Shown here: piece after piece, positions 7,764-14,327 of the stretch
Numbering within the stretch: position 1 is the stretch's first letter
Layout: each line of letters starts with the position of its first letter
Assembly (NCBI GenBank): GCA_009929055.1
Contig: SABI01000034.1
Coordinates: 1-14,327 of the forward strand
Length of the DNA: 14,327 nt
Direction of reading: 5' to 3'
From: Spirochaetia bacterium
GTDB lineage: Bacteria; Spirochaetota; Spirochaetia; Sphaerochaetales; Sphaerochaetaceae
The notes under the pieces: generated by a model
What the model saw: the letters and a program-made list of their open reading frames with translations, nothing else
Told to the model about the DNA's origin: nothing
The model's database searches: none
Translations under genes and position numbers: made by a program

Positions 7764-8338
7764 ATGTTCTCTCTGGTAGGAATCTTCTTGAGTAAGGTTC
7801 CTACTGGGCATACAGCACACCATGCTCTCCCTCTGTAACGAAGTGCAAACCACACACCTAATAAGGTACTGCTTAACATCATAGAGTAGAGCCGATATGA
7901 GAGGTGTAGCAACCATTGGCTGATTGTAATATCGTAGAGTTGAGGGAGGGGGAACAGGGGAATCGCTATAAACAGTCGAATGTATGGCATAGATGCCATA
8001 TTCCCTAAAGCAACCTGTATTGTGCTCCCTGTGATAAATATAAGATTCATAGTGAAATAAGTGAGCAATAATTTCCTTAGATATCCATCATTAAACATTT
8101 TTGGGGTTTTTTTATAATTCCCTTTCTTCCTTCCAATGACAGAAGTAAATGAGGCTCTTGGACAATAATGGCGACACCATAAATTTTTCTTTTTAGTGGT
8201 TAAGATAATAAACGGAATTGCCATGCACAGAAATGCAGCGAGGGCGAATATGATTGAGATAAAGGGAAGGAAAAAATATAGGATAGTTATGATAAATAGT
8301 CCTGGAATTAACCCATTTCTTTTTTGTGATATATTCAT
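7760..8338 (-). CDS. NapH/NosR-like membrane 4Fe-4S binding protein
   Basis: 192 residues with hydrophobic segments at about 10-48 (one or two helices), 88-110, 118-135 and 141-168. Two cysteine-proline motifs face the same side: WCRHYCP at 54-60 (C55, C59) and WCAVCP at 173-178 (C174, C177). Such paired motifs occur in the Fer4_5 membrane proteins NapH, NosR, CcoG and YccM, where they move electrons across or along the membrane. Here the soluble 2[4Fe-4S] domain that often follows is a separate small gene upstream, overlapping by 4 bp (ATGA, 8335-8338). The first motif has CX3CP and the second CX2CP, so one differs from the usual CX3CP. Its stop codon overlaps that of the convergent dehydrogenase. 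Likely role: membrane half of an electron-transfer pair; the partner oxidoreductase is not in the window. Confidence 0.78.
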   Translation of the reverse strand: MNISQKRNGLIPGLFIITILYFFLPFISIIFALAAFLCMAIPFIILTTKKKNLWCRHYCPRASFTSVIGRKKGNYKKTPKMFNDGYLRKLLLTYFTMNLIFITGSTIQVALGNMASMPYIRLFIAIPLFPLPQLYDITISQWLLHLSYRLYSMMLSSTLLGVWFALRYRGRAWCAVCPVGTLLKKIPTRENI

Positions 8339-8568
8339 TTTTTCTCCATGACCAGAGCTCTAGGAAAACAATAACGGGTACATTTTCCACATTCTGTGCA
8401 GAGGTTGTAATTTACTACTGGAGCGAGTACCCCTACTTGTGAAAGTGCTCCTGCCGGGCATACATGAATTGCAGGACACTGATGGTTTTGTGGGCAACGT
8501 TGTATTTTTACTACGAGTTTTCTTGCCCCTTGAGGTGAACTAAATCGAAACAATTCTCTTAAACCCAT
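8335..8568 (-). CDS. Small 4Fe-4S ferredoxin-like protein with seven cysteines
   Basis: 77 residues, soluble. Two cluster regions are visible: C25-x5-C31-x5-C37-P (RCPQNHQCP, then VCPAGAL) and the classical C57-x2-C60-x2-C63-x3-C67 followed by FP. The first region has only three cysteines, spaced differently from CX2CX2CX3CP; H29 sits just before C31. Similar short proteins with 'CPQ-x-H-x-CP' motifs occur in anaerobes, to my recollection, annotated only as 4Fe-4S binding proteins. The ATG is preceded by AGGGA with about 6 nt spacing, and the stop overlaps the NapH-like gene by 4 bp. Probable role: carry electrons to or from the membrane partner. The ferredoxin call is firm; whether both clusters are [4Fe-4S] is not. 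Confidence 0.85.
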   Translation of the reverse strand: MGLRELFRFSSPQGARKLVVKIQRCPQNHQCPAIHVCPAGALSQVGVLAPVVNYNLCTECGKCTRYCFPRALVMEKK

Positions 8569-8602
8569 ATGTGTCCCTATCCTTATAATTAGCCTATCAA
8601 GA

Positions 8603-8611
8603 ATAGTATCA
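8603..8611 (-). promoter_or_regulatory. Tentative extended -10 for the ferredoxin/NapH-like pair
   Basis: In the 71-bp gap after the HD-GYP gene the minus strand carries TGATACTAT (TGn plus TACTAT, 4 of 6 matches), about 35 bp upstream of the ferredoxin ATG. No good -35 is seen, and no clear terminator follows the HD-GYP gene, so transcription from upstream is an alternative. Confidence 0.25.
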
Positions 8612-8639
8612 GTAATAGTTACGAAGTACCGTGATTATG

Positions 8640-9695
8640 TCACTTTACACTTTCACTTTCGGCTATTTCTTTAAATTTAGGGGCGACTACTAGAAAGCAT
8701 TCGAGAATTTCTGGATAAAAATGAGTTGGTTTTGTTCTACTGTCTCCAAGAGTGATGATTTCTACTGCTTTTTCATGGGTGAAAGCTTTTTTATAGGGAC
8801 GTAGGGAAACAAGGGCATCATAGACATCGACGATGGATACGACAGCGCCACTAATAGGTATTTGTTTCCCTTTTAAGCCCTTGGGATAGCCCGTGCCATC
8901 ATATTTTTCATGATGAGAAAGGGCTATTTCATATGCTTTTTGTAAAAATGTATTAGTGCCCATCATTTCCATTGTTTTTGCAATAGCCTCTGCACCATTA
9001 GTGGTATGCTTTTTCATTTCATCCATCTCTTCTTTTGTAAGAGGTCCCTCTTTTAATAATATAGAGTCTGGAACTGAAACTTTTCCGATATCATGAAGGG
9101 CTGATGCTTGAGCTAATAAGGAGACTTCTGAGGTGTCGAGAAGAGTTGGGTATCTTTTAGCAACTTCACTAGCTAGGATGTGAGAATAGCGCTGTGTGTT
9201 GAAAATATGAACACCTGTTGTTTTATCTCTCGACTCAGCTAAGTAGGCTACAGCTTGAACTACTGTATCTCTAGTGTGCTCTACTTCCTTTGTGCGAGAA
9301 GCAACAAGGGCTTCAAGATGTTTTCTATGAGTTGCAAGTTCAAGTTGTAGTTCTACCCTTTTTGTGACGATGTCTGTATTAAAAGGTTTGGTGATATAAT
9401 CAACTGCTCCTATATTAAACCCACGTAACTGATCTTCTATTTGATCCATTCCTGTAGTAAAAATTACTGGAATATCTTTGTAAGCCTTGAATGACTGGAG
9501 TTTTTCTAGGAACTGAAACCCATTCATTCCTGGGAGGATTGCATCAAGAATAATTAAATCTGGAATTTCCCTTTTTAATAATTCTAGAGCTTTTTCAGCG
9601 TCAATAGCGATAATAAGGTTGTACTCTTTTTCAAGAGAGGCAACAAGTAAATCAATATGAAATGGTGAGTCTTCGACAATCAAGATAGTATTCAT
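8640..9695 (-). CDS. Response regulator with HD-GYP cyclic-di-GMP phosphodiesterase domain
   Basis: 351 residues, cytoplasmic. The receiver domain (1-120) has the acidic pair E8-D9, phospho-acceptor D51 (LIILDAILPGMNG), T80/T81 and K103 (ITKPF). A helical linker (112-145) leads to an HD-GYP domain: H163, HDIGK at 201-205 with PDSIL after it, HHEKYDGTGYP at 261-271, and D290 in VDVYDAL followed by RPYKKAF. All expected metal and catalytic positions are present, so an active phosphodiesterase turning cyclic-di-GMP into pGpG or GMP is expected (RpfG-like). It starts 6 bp after the hybrid kinase gene, and its ribosome site AGAAGG overlaps the kinase's TGA, so the two are probably co-translated. 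The kinase's HPt domain is the likely phosphate donor to D51. Confidence 0.93.
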   Translation of the reverse strand: MNTILIVEDSPFHIDLLVASLEKEYNLIIAIDAEKALELLKREIPDLIILDAILPGMNGFQFLEKLQSFKAYKDIPVIFTTGMDQIEDQLRGFNIGAVDYITKPFNTDIVTKRVELQLELATHRKHLEALVASRTKEVEHTRDTVVQAVAYLAESRDKTTGVHIFNTQRYSHILASEVAKRYPTLLDTSEVSLLAQASALHDIGKVSVPDSILLKEGPLTKEEMDEMKKHTTNGAEAIAKTMEMMGTNTFLQKAYEIALSHHEKYDGTGYPKGLKGKQIPISGAVVSIVDVYDALVSLRPYKKAFTHEKAVEIITLGDSRTKPTHFYPEILECFLVVAPKFKEIAESESVK

Positions 9696-9701
9696 AATAT
9701 T

Positions 9702-12700
9702 TCACCTTCTTTGTTCTGATAGCAGATGAATAATTTCATCTGTTTGGGGTATTGCCTCACTATAATTGTACACCCGAGTGAGGTTTTGTAGCGTTGTAAA
9801 TTTTTCTTTTGCTAATCCATTTAGAAAGAGAGAAGAGAGAGAGAGTATTGCTTTATTTACTATCTGACTTTTTCCTCCAACCAATCCTTCTTTGAGGGTC
9901 TGTAACATAGAGAGGGCTTCCTCTGATGAGTAAGAGAGGAGAGGTATTTTACTCTCTTCTTTTTCTATTATAAAATAGTGGGAATTTTTAATGGCATCGA
10001 GAACAATTGCAAACTCACTCATAAATTCATGTTGCTTTTGAGCATAGTCTTCATATGTTTGTTCGATTATCATCTTTTCAAGGGTGCCAGCTAGGGTCGA
10101 TAAATTTGTTGCTCCTAAATTTGCTGAAATACTTTTGACTGAATGGACAAATCTAATACGATTATTATCGTTTAGGGCGGTTTCATTATAGAGGTTTGAA
10201 TAATCTTTATACCCATTGTAAAATTGGTTAATTAAGCGAATAAATAATTCTTTATCATTATTTAGAAAACCAAGCGCTTTATTGACATCAATACCTGAAA
10301 TTGAAGGATTATTTGGATTTCCTGTAATGATTTCGTAACGATTTTGTTGAGCTAGCATAGTAATTTCTCTTGGGAGAAAATCCAATAATACTCCATACAA
10401 TTCTTCTGGTATTATGGGTTTCGTGAGGTACTCATCCATTCCCGCTGCAAGGCATCTGTTTTTTTCATGAGAACTTACATTAGCAGTCATGGCGATAATA
10501 GGAACATGGGCATTTTCTTCTTCTTTAAGGGCTCTTATTAAGCGAGTAGTTTCATATCCATCAAGACCAGGCATTCTAATATCGAGGAGGACAACATCAT
10601 AGTTGTGTTGCTTTACCTTTTCTATTGCACTGTATCCATTATTAACTGCTTCACATTGAATCCCTACTTGAGAGAGGAGGTAAAGCATTATTTCTTGATT
10701 AATTTCAACATCCTCTACTATAAGGACTTTTAGGGGAGAAAGAACTTTAAAATCCTCATATTTATGTTTCTCTTTCTTTTCCACATGTCGCATTTTTGTA
10801 TCTATTTCATCAAGTATTTTTGATGATTCAATAGGGGTCATTAAGTATCCATCTATTACATTATCCTCTTCAAATAAGAGAGCGGGGTTTTCTATTGTAG
10901 ACTCATAGGTGATAAATACTAAATGATTGTCATGAACTCCCTCTTTTTTACAACGTAATAGATGTTGATATATTGAATCATTCATTATTGAGGTATCAAT
11001 CATGCAAAGAGTATAGGGATGATTCTCCTGATTAATTATTTCCTTCTTTATCTCAAATTCATCATTATTGGTAATTATATCAACATCGAGAGATAGACTT
11101 TCAAGAACAATAGCAGTTTCTTTTGCTCTCTTACTATCTGAATTCATAATAAGTGCTCGAGAATTAATCCAAGAGGGGTCTATTGGGTGTTCTAAGGGCG
11201 AATTAGTATCAATTTGAAGAGGAATAGTTACGGTAAATGTGCTTCCCTTATGATAGGTGCTTTCAACCATTATATTCCCATGCAGTGCTTTGGTGAGCCA
11301 TTTTACAATAGGAAGGCCAAGGCCAGTACTTTCTTGGGAATAATTATGGAATTCATTCACTTGATAATATGGATCAAATATCTTTTTAATATTCTCTTTC
11401 TTAATACCTAACCCTTCATCTTTCACTATTATGTTCACGGTTACTTCGTTGTGTGAGAGGTGAAGTATTTCAGTAGAGATATCTATCGTACCATCATTGC
11501 TATACTTTATTGCATTACTTAATAAATTGCTCACAATTTGCCCAATTTTAATAGGGTCACTAAGGACAAGTGAAGGGATTTTCTTGGCATGGGTAAATGA
11601 AATAGAGAGTCCTTTTTCTTGTGCCTTTTGAGAGGTTGAAGAAATTATTTGTTCGATTGTGCTAATAAGGGAAAAAGAGATAATGTTTAATTCTATATTT
11701 GATTGATCCATTCTTGAATAATCAAGAACATCTCGTACCAAGTTGATTAAGAAATCACTACTTGATTTTACTATTTTAGTAAGACGTAATTGGTAAGGGT
11801 CTAATTTAGTATCGAGGAGCATATTATTCATCCCTATGATACTATTAATAGAATTTCGAATTTCATGGCTCATTTTAGCAAAAAATGAGTTAAGCTCTTT
11901 ATTCATGAGATCTCTTTCGTGAGCAAGAATTTCTGCTTTTTCTCGCATCTCTTTCATTTGCTTTATATGGTTGTTTCTTGCTAACAATTCACCTAGATTG
12001 TTAGCAAAATATCTTAAGAGTTGCCTCTCTTCTTTATTCCAACTCATATTGCTTTTAACTGCATCAAAACCAATAAAACCATAATTATTGTTTTCTCCAA
12101 TAATTGGTTGAAATAATATTGATTTCACAGATTGTGCAAGGAGAATTTCTCTTTCAGCAGCCCAACTATCTTGTAATCTATTTACTTCTCGAACATATAT
12201 CTCTTTCCCATGAGAAAGATCTTCTATTAAATTGGGAAATATCTCTTTTGGAAGATGTTGTAGATTTTCTATCTCTGGATTGATAGTAGGGGCACACCAT
12301 TCATGGGTGTTATCCATCAACTCCCCATCTCGGTATAAAAAGATATATGATCTATCTGAACCTGAAAAACTTCCTAATACTTCAAGGGCATGATGTATGA
12401 TTGCATCAAAACTCAGTTCATTACTTGTAAAGATCCTACTCGTTAAATCGAAAAGAATATTTTCAAAAGCAATTTTTCTCTCTAGGAGCCTCTCTGTTAC
12501 TTGGATTTCGGTAATATTTGTAATACAGGTAACAATTTTTTGCTCTTCACTTTCTGAAGGAACTGCAATAGAAGAAACATTCACTCTATATAGTTGATTT
12601 TCTTTATTTAATAAAATTGATTCATATCTAGAATCAGAGCTATATTCAGAAATAATTGTTGATATATTCTCTCCAACAAGCTCTTGCGGTGTGAAGCCTG

Positions 12701-13502
12701 TCATTTCATAAATTCGCTCATTTGCTGAATAGATATATCCCTCTTTATTATGAACAATAAATCCGTGATGGATTGAATCAGTTAATGATCCTGACATGTC
12801 TATATTGGATGAGATATCTTTGATACTTATGATATAAGAGGCTGCTTTTTTTGTGGTGATGTATTGTGCTATAATTTTGAACCGTCGAGTATCATACACC
12901 TCAGGTGAGCGATATATCATTGAACCTCGTTTGCCTAGATTCTTTGAACTTATTGCTAATTCTTCCATTGGGACTGCAAACTCATTTCCAAATACTTCTC
13001 GCATTGAAAAACCAATGAGTTCCTCGCGAGGACGAGTAAGATACTCTTTATCGTTAGACGTGATGATATCTTGCATTTTTAATTGTTCATTCAAGAAGAT
13101 TAATACATCAAATTGTGTTTTTGTCACCTCTTGTTGTACAGAAAAGAGATAATGTTCAAAAGAGATGTCACGAATAAGAAACACTACTTCATCTTGCTCT
13201 GAGCAATTCATTGCTGTTACCGAATAGTATTCTTCACTTTCAGAGACAAGAAATTCTTTGGTAAAGGGAAGTGTTTGAATAGAGGGGAGGAGGAATATTG
13301 AGTGCCAAGGGAGAATATTTGAAAAATAGGGATATAAGGAGAGAAGAGGCTCTCCTAAATGTTTATCTATGTCAAAAGAGAATAATTTTGATGTTTCTGA
13401 ATTTGCAGAAATAATATATTTAACAATTCCTGTTGAATCAATCTTACATCTTATGTATGCGATGGGGAAATTCCCTTCACTACCACTTCTTTGTAGATAC
13501 AT
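9702..13502 (-). CDS. Soluble hybrid histidine kinase: PAS x3, GAF, HisKA, HATPase, REC x2, HPt
   Basis: 1266 residues, no membrane helix, so it senses cytoplasmic signals. Domain order: PAS-like regions at about 8-115, 120-235 and 240-335 (the third is clearest: NKEGYIYSANERIYEMTGFT); GAF at about 350-510; coiled coil 510-540; HisKA with H546 (SHEIRN); HATPase_c with N-box N659/N663, D695-E-GLG, and STGLGL at 725-730. REC1 (782-902) lacks the acidic pair (N787-S788) and the Lys (T889) but keeps D836. REC2 (923-1042) is intact: E930-D931, D974, T1006, K1028. HPt has H1120 (RFVHSVKS). A helical tail of about 80 residues resembles tails after HPt in other hybrid kinases. Likely relay: H546 to D974 to H1120 to D51 of the adjacent HD-GYP regulator. 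An AAAGG site lies before the ATG, and a good promoter is just upstream. Confidence 0.93.
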   Translation of the reverse strand: MYLQRSGSEGNFPIAYIRCKIDSTGIVKYIISANSETSKLFSFDIDKHLGEPLLSLYPYFSNILPWHSIFLLPSIQTLPFTKEFLVSESEEYYSVTAMNCSEQDEVVFLIRDISFEHYLFSVQQEVTKTQFDVLIFLNEQLKMQDIITSNDKEYLTRPREELIGFSMREVFGNEFAVPMEELAISSKNLGKRGSMIYRSPEVYDTRRFKIIAQYITTKKAASYIISIKDISSNIDMSGSLTDSIHHGFIVHNKEGYIYSANERIYEMTGFTPQELVGENISTIISEYSSDSRYESILLNKENQLYRVNVSSIAVPSESEEQKIVTCITNITEIQVTERLLERKIAFENILFDLTSRIFTSNELSFDAIIHHALEVLGSFSGSDRSYIFLYRDGELMDNTHEWCAPTINPEIENLQHLPKEIFPNLIEDLSHGKEIYVREVNRLQDSWAAEREILLAQSVKSILFQPIIGENNNYGFIGFDAVKSNMSWNKEERQLLRYFANNLGELLARNNHIKQMKEMREKAEILAHERDLMNKELNSFFAKMSHEIRNSINSIIGMNNMLLDTKLDPYQLRLTKIVKSSSDFLINLVRDVLDYSRMDQSNIELNIISFSLISTIEQIISSTSQKAQEKGLSISFTHAKKIPSLVLSDPIKIGQIVSNLLSNAIKYSNDGTIDISTEILHLSHNEVTVNIIVKDEGLGIKKENIKKIFDPYYQVNEFHNYSQESTGLGLPIVKWLTKALHGNIMVESTYHKGSTFTVTIPLQIDTNSPLEHPIDPSWINSRALIMNSDSKRAKETAIVLESLSLDVDIITNNDEFEIKKEIINQENHPYTLCMIDTSIMNDSIYQHLLRCKKEGVHDNHLVFITYESTIENPALLFEEDNVIDGYLMTPIESSKILDEIDTKMRHVEKKEKHKYEDFKVLSPLKVLIVEDVEINQEIMLYLLSQVGIQCEAVNNGYSAIEKVKQHNYDVVLLDIRMPGLDGYETTRLIRALKEEENAHVPIIAMTANVSSHEKNRCLAAGMDEYLTKPIIPEELYGVLLDFLPREITMLAQQNRYEIITGNPNNPSISGIDVNKALGFLNNDKELFIRLINQFYNGYKDYSNLYNETALNDNNRIRFVHSVKSISANLGATNLSTLAGTLEKMIIEQTYEDYAQKQHEFMSEFAIVLDAIKNSHYFIIEKEESKIPLLSYSSEEALSMLQTLKEGLVGGKSQIVNKAILSLSSLFLNGLAKEKFTTLQNLTRVYNYSEAIPQTDEIIHLLSEQRR

Positions 13503-13548
13503 CTAATACCTTTACCCCTTATGTTAGTACTTATGACAACTTCTTCCT

Positions 13549-13577
13549 ATTCTAATTTAATTATGAACTCGTTTCAA
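13549..13577 (-). promoter_or_regulatory. Sigma70-type promoter of the hybrid kinase/HD-GYP operon
   Basis: Minus strand: TTGAAA (13572-13577), 17-bp spacer, TAGAAT (13549-13554), each 5 of 6 to consensus with ideal spacing. Transcription would start near 13542, giving a leader of about 40 nt before the kinase ATG at 13502. This implies the kinase and HD-GYP regulator are transcribed separately from the small gene further upstream. Confidence 0.65.
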
Positions 13578-13616
13578 TAATAATAGAAGGAATTTTCAGC
13601 TAATGATGAGAAGAAA

Positions 13617-13677
13617 AATATCAATTTTACACACTTTGTGCACAATTAGAATAAAAAGAACATTTCTTATTGATATT
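13617..13677. repeat. 9-bp inverted repeat enclosing a TTGTGCACAA palindrome
   Basis: AATATCAAT (13617-13625) and ATTGATATT (13669-13677) are perfect inverted copies 43 nt apart. Between them lies a perfect 10-bp palindrome TTGTGCACAA (13636-13645). The right arm overlaps the last codons of the small secreted-protein gene; the left arm is about 40 bp upstream of the kinase -35. The palindrome could be an operator for a dimeric regulator, or the arms could fold at an mRNA 3' end. Function is inferred only. Confidence 0.35.
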
Positions 13678-14049
13678 CATTAAAATAGAGAGCAAAAATT
13701 ATAAATAATTCATGTTCTGTTGGACTAAATCTATCACGCAGGAGCAACTTTTTGGCTTCTGCTTGAGTAAGTTCTTTATTCTGATTTTTTAATGTAATAA
13801 TTCTATCTATTATTGAAGGATCAATTGAACGTAAGTTTCCAAAGACTCCAATGTTATGCAAAGCAATTATTGCTTTTCTCAGATTATCAAGATCATCTTG
13901 GCTGGATAGTTGTTCTTCTTTAAGTATTTCTACTGATTCTTTTATAGTGCTGAGAGTGAAGGAAAGGGAACACTAAAAGAAGAAAGGAGTAAGATAAAGT
14001 AGGAAGTTGATGTAAAAACTAATAAGTTGTATTTCACTATTTGTCGCAT
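13667..14049 (-). pseudogene. Small secreted protein gene of unknown family, split by a frameshift
   Basis: A strong start exists at ATG 14047-14049: GGAG within AAGAAAGGAG sits 9 nt upstream. This frame encodes MRQIVKYN, a hydrophobic run, and a likely signal-peptidase site ending PSLSA, then hits TAA at 13942-13944 after 35 residues. The next frame is open from 13972 to the TAA at 13667-13669 and encodes a charged, helical body of about 93 residues: TIKESVEILKEEQ, later HNIGVFGNLRSIDP, QAEAKKLLLRDRF and ending FALYFNEYQ. That second frame has no ATG and no ribosome site; its first usable start would be an internal TTG at 13861. One extra base (or a -1 shift) between 13972 and 13945 joins both parts into a protein of about 127 residues. 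Causes could be a real mutation, a sequencing error or recoding. I do not recognise the family; it is probably exported. Confidence 0.6.
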
Positions 14050-14078
14050 TGTACTTGACTCCTTTCTTAATATTTGTA

Positions 14079-14108
14079 CTTATACTTTACTTATAGTCGC
14101 AGTGTAAG
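14079..14108 (-). promoter_or_regulatory. Candidate promoter of the small secreted-protein gene with twin TATAAGTA repeats
   Basis: Minus strand: CTTACA (14103-14108, 4 of 6 to -35), 18 bp, TATAAG (14079-14084, 5 of 6 to -10), about 30 bp before the ATG. The 8-mer TATAAGTA occurs twice, at 14088-14095 and 14077-14084, with an 11-bp period, giving two overlapping possible -10 elements on the same helix face. Confidence 0.45.
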
Positions 14109-14122
14109 GCAATACTGTTATA

Positions 14123-14140
14123 TGTAGGAATATCCCTACA
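14123..14140. repeat. Short inverted repeat TGTAGG-N6-CCTACA
   Basis: A perfect 6-bp inverted repeat with a 6-nt centre lies between the terminator at 14146-14169 and the candidate promoter at 14079-14108. It has no T-tract after it in the minus direction, so it is not itself a terminator; it may be a regulator site or chance. Confidence 0.35.
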
Positions 14141-14145
14141 AAGGA

Positions 14146-14169
14146 AAAGATGCCTTCAATGGCATCTTT
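14146..14169 (-). terminator. Intrinsic terminator of the upstream (right-hand) gene
   Basis: AAAGATGCC (14146-14154) and GGCATCTTT (14161-14169) form a perfect 9-bp stem with a 6-nt loop. Read on the minus strand the stem is followed by a pyrimidine-rich TTCCTTT tract, and the stem begins 28 bp after the stop codon of the partial gene at 14198. The orientation and position fit rho-independent termination for that gene. Confidence 0.7.
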
Positions 14170-14197
14170 AGTATTGTAAATATGTAATAAGTTAGAA

Positions 14198-14326
14198 TTA
14201 TATTTGCAATATTGATCTAATTGATTGAATAGTATGATGGTCTGCTTTTTGAAGTGCTTGATAGATATGTAGTATTGATTTCTGAGAATGAGAAATTTGT
14301 TCAGGGCTTTTCAATAGGTAATCAAC
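14198..14326 (-). CDS. C-terminal end of an unidentified gene (partial)
   Basis: On the minus strand one frame is open from the right edge to TAA at 14198-14200, giving 42 residues that begin VDYLLKSPEQISHS and end SIRSILQI. The stretch is polar and helix-prone (several Gln, His and Lys), with no recognisable motif. The intrinsic terminator starting 28 bp downstream supports this being the true 3' end of a gene that enters from the right. The 5' end and family cannot be seen; the other two minus frames contain stops. Confidence 0.55.
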   Translation of the reverse strand, partial: VDYLLKSPEQISHSQKSILHIYQALQKADHHTIQSIRSILQI

Positions 14327-14327
14327 A

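Noticed and set aside
8193..8390. Minus-strand open frame of 65 codons spanning the ferredoxin/membrane-protein junction
   Set aside because: It overlaps both real genes in a different frame and lacks recognisable motifs; the ATGA-coupled pair explains the region.
8569..8639. Terminator or small RNA after the HD-GYP gene
   Set aside because: The GTACTTCGTAAC stretch looks hairpin-like but pairs poorly beyond two bases and has no T-tract.
12853..13152. Plus-strand open frame of 99 codons
   Set aside because: Antisense to the second PAS region of the kinase, with no family signature; judged a shadow of the real gene.
13656..13668. AAGAA-ATG-TTCTT hairpin followed by T residues (minus strand) as a terminator
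   Set aside because: The stem is only 5 bp, AT-rich, and overlaps the stop codon; too weak to call as a terminator.
13667..13861. A separate 64-residue protein starting at TTG 13861
   Set aside because: The TTG has no ribosome site, the frame is open well upstream of it, and the strong start and signal peptide at 14049 point to a longer, frameshifted gene instead.
1..14327. CRISPR array, tRNA/rRNA, insertion sequence or attachment site
   Set aside because: No regularly spaced repeats, RNA gene signature, transposase or recombinase motif was seen on either strand.

Overview
The window reads as chromosomal DNA from an AT-rich (roughly 37-38 percent GC by eye), diderm (outer-membrane) bacterium. 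Gene style and content suggest a Spirochaetia-like lineage: an MMPL exporter next to a LolA-like 'outer membrane lipoprotein-sorting' protein, a beta-barrel protein, DUF2147, and a 7TM protein that seems about to enter a LuxR-type helix-turn-helix. That assignment is inference from gene content; no rRNA or other marker is present. No tRNA, rRNA, CRISPR array, IS element or prophage gene was seen.

Region 1 (1-5957, all minus strand). Reading leftward from 5957, four genes overlap or nearly abut: an RND/MMPL-type membrane exporter, a periplasmic LolA-like protein, an outer-membrane beta-barrel protein and a small secreted DUF2147 protein. Together they supply inner-membrane, periplasmic and outer-membrane parts, and look like a lipid or hydrophobic-molecule trafficking operon. 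A 7TM membrane protein with its own start signals follows and runs off the left edge.

Region 2 (6054-7763, plus strand). A good sigma70-type promoter drives a two-gene unit: a UPF0303 (heme-degrading-domain-like) protein and a butanol-dehydrogenase-type iron-containing alcohol dehydrogenase. Its stop codon overlaps the stop of the convergent gene.

Region 3 (7760-8568, minus). Two overlapping genes encode a small seven-cysteine ferredoxin-like protein and a NapH/NosR-like membrane protein with two cysteine-proline motifs. They probably form a membrane-linked electron-transfer pair.

Region 4 (8640-13577, minus). A strong promoter precedes a 1266-residue soluble hybrid histidine kinase (PAS-PAS-PAS-GAF-HisKA-HATPase-REC-REC-HPt), followed after 6 bp by a response regulator with an HD-GYP domain. 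The pair forms a likely phosphorelay ending in cyclic-di-GMP breakdown.

Region 5 (13617-14327, minus). This holds a small secreted-protein gene of unknown family whose strong start and signal peptide are in one frame and whose body is in another. Upstream of it are a promoter with twin TATAAGTA repeats, a small hairpin, a clean intrinsic terminator, and the 3' end of a further gene that leaves the window on the right. The frameshifted gene, the degenerate receiver in the kinase, the unusual ferredoxin and the acidic insert in the exporter are the points most worth a second look.
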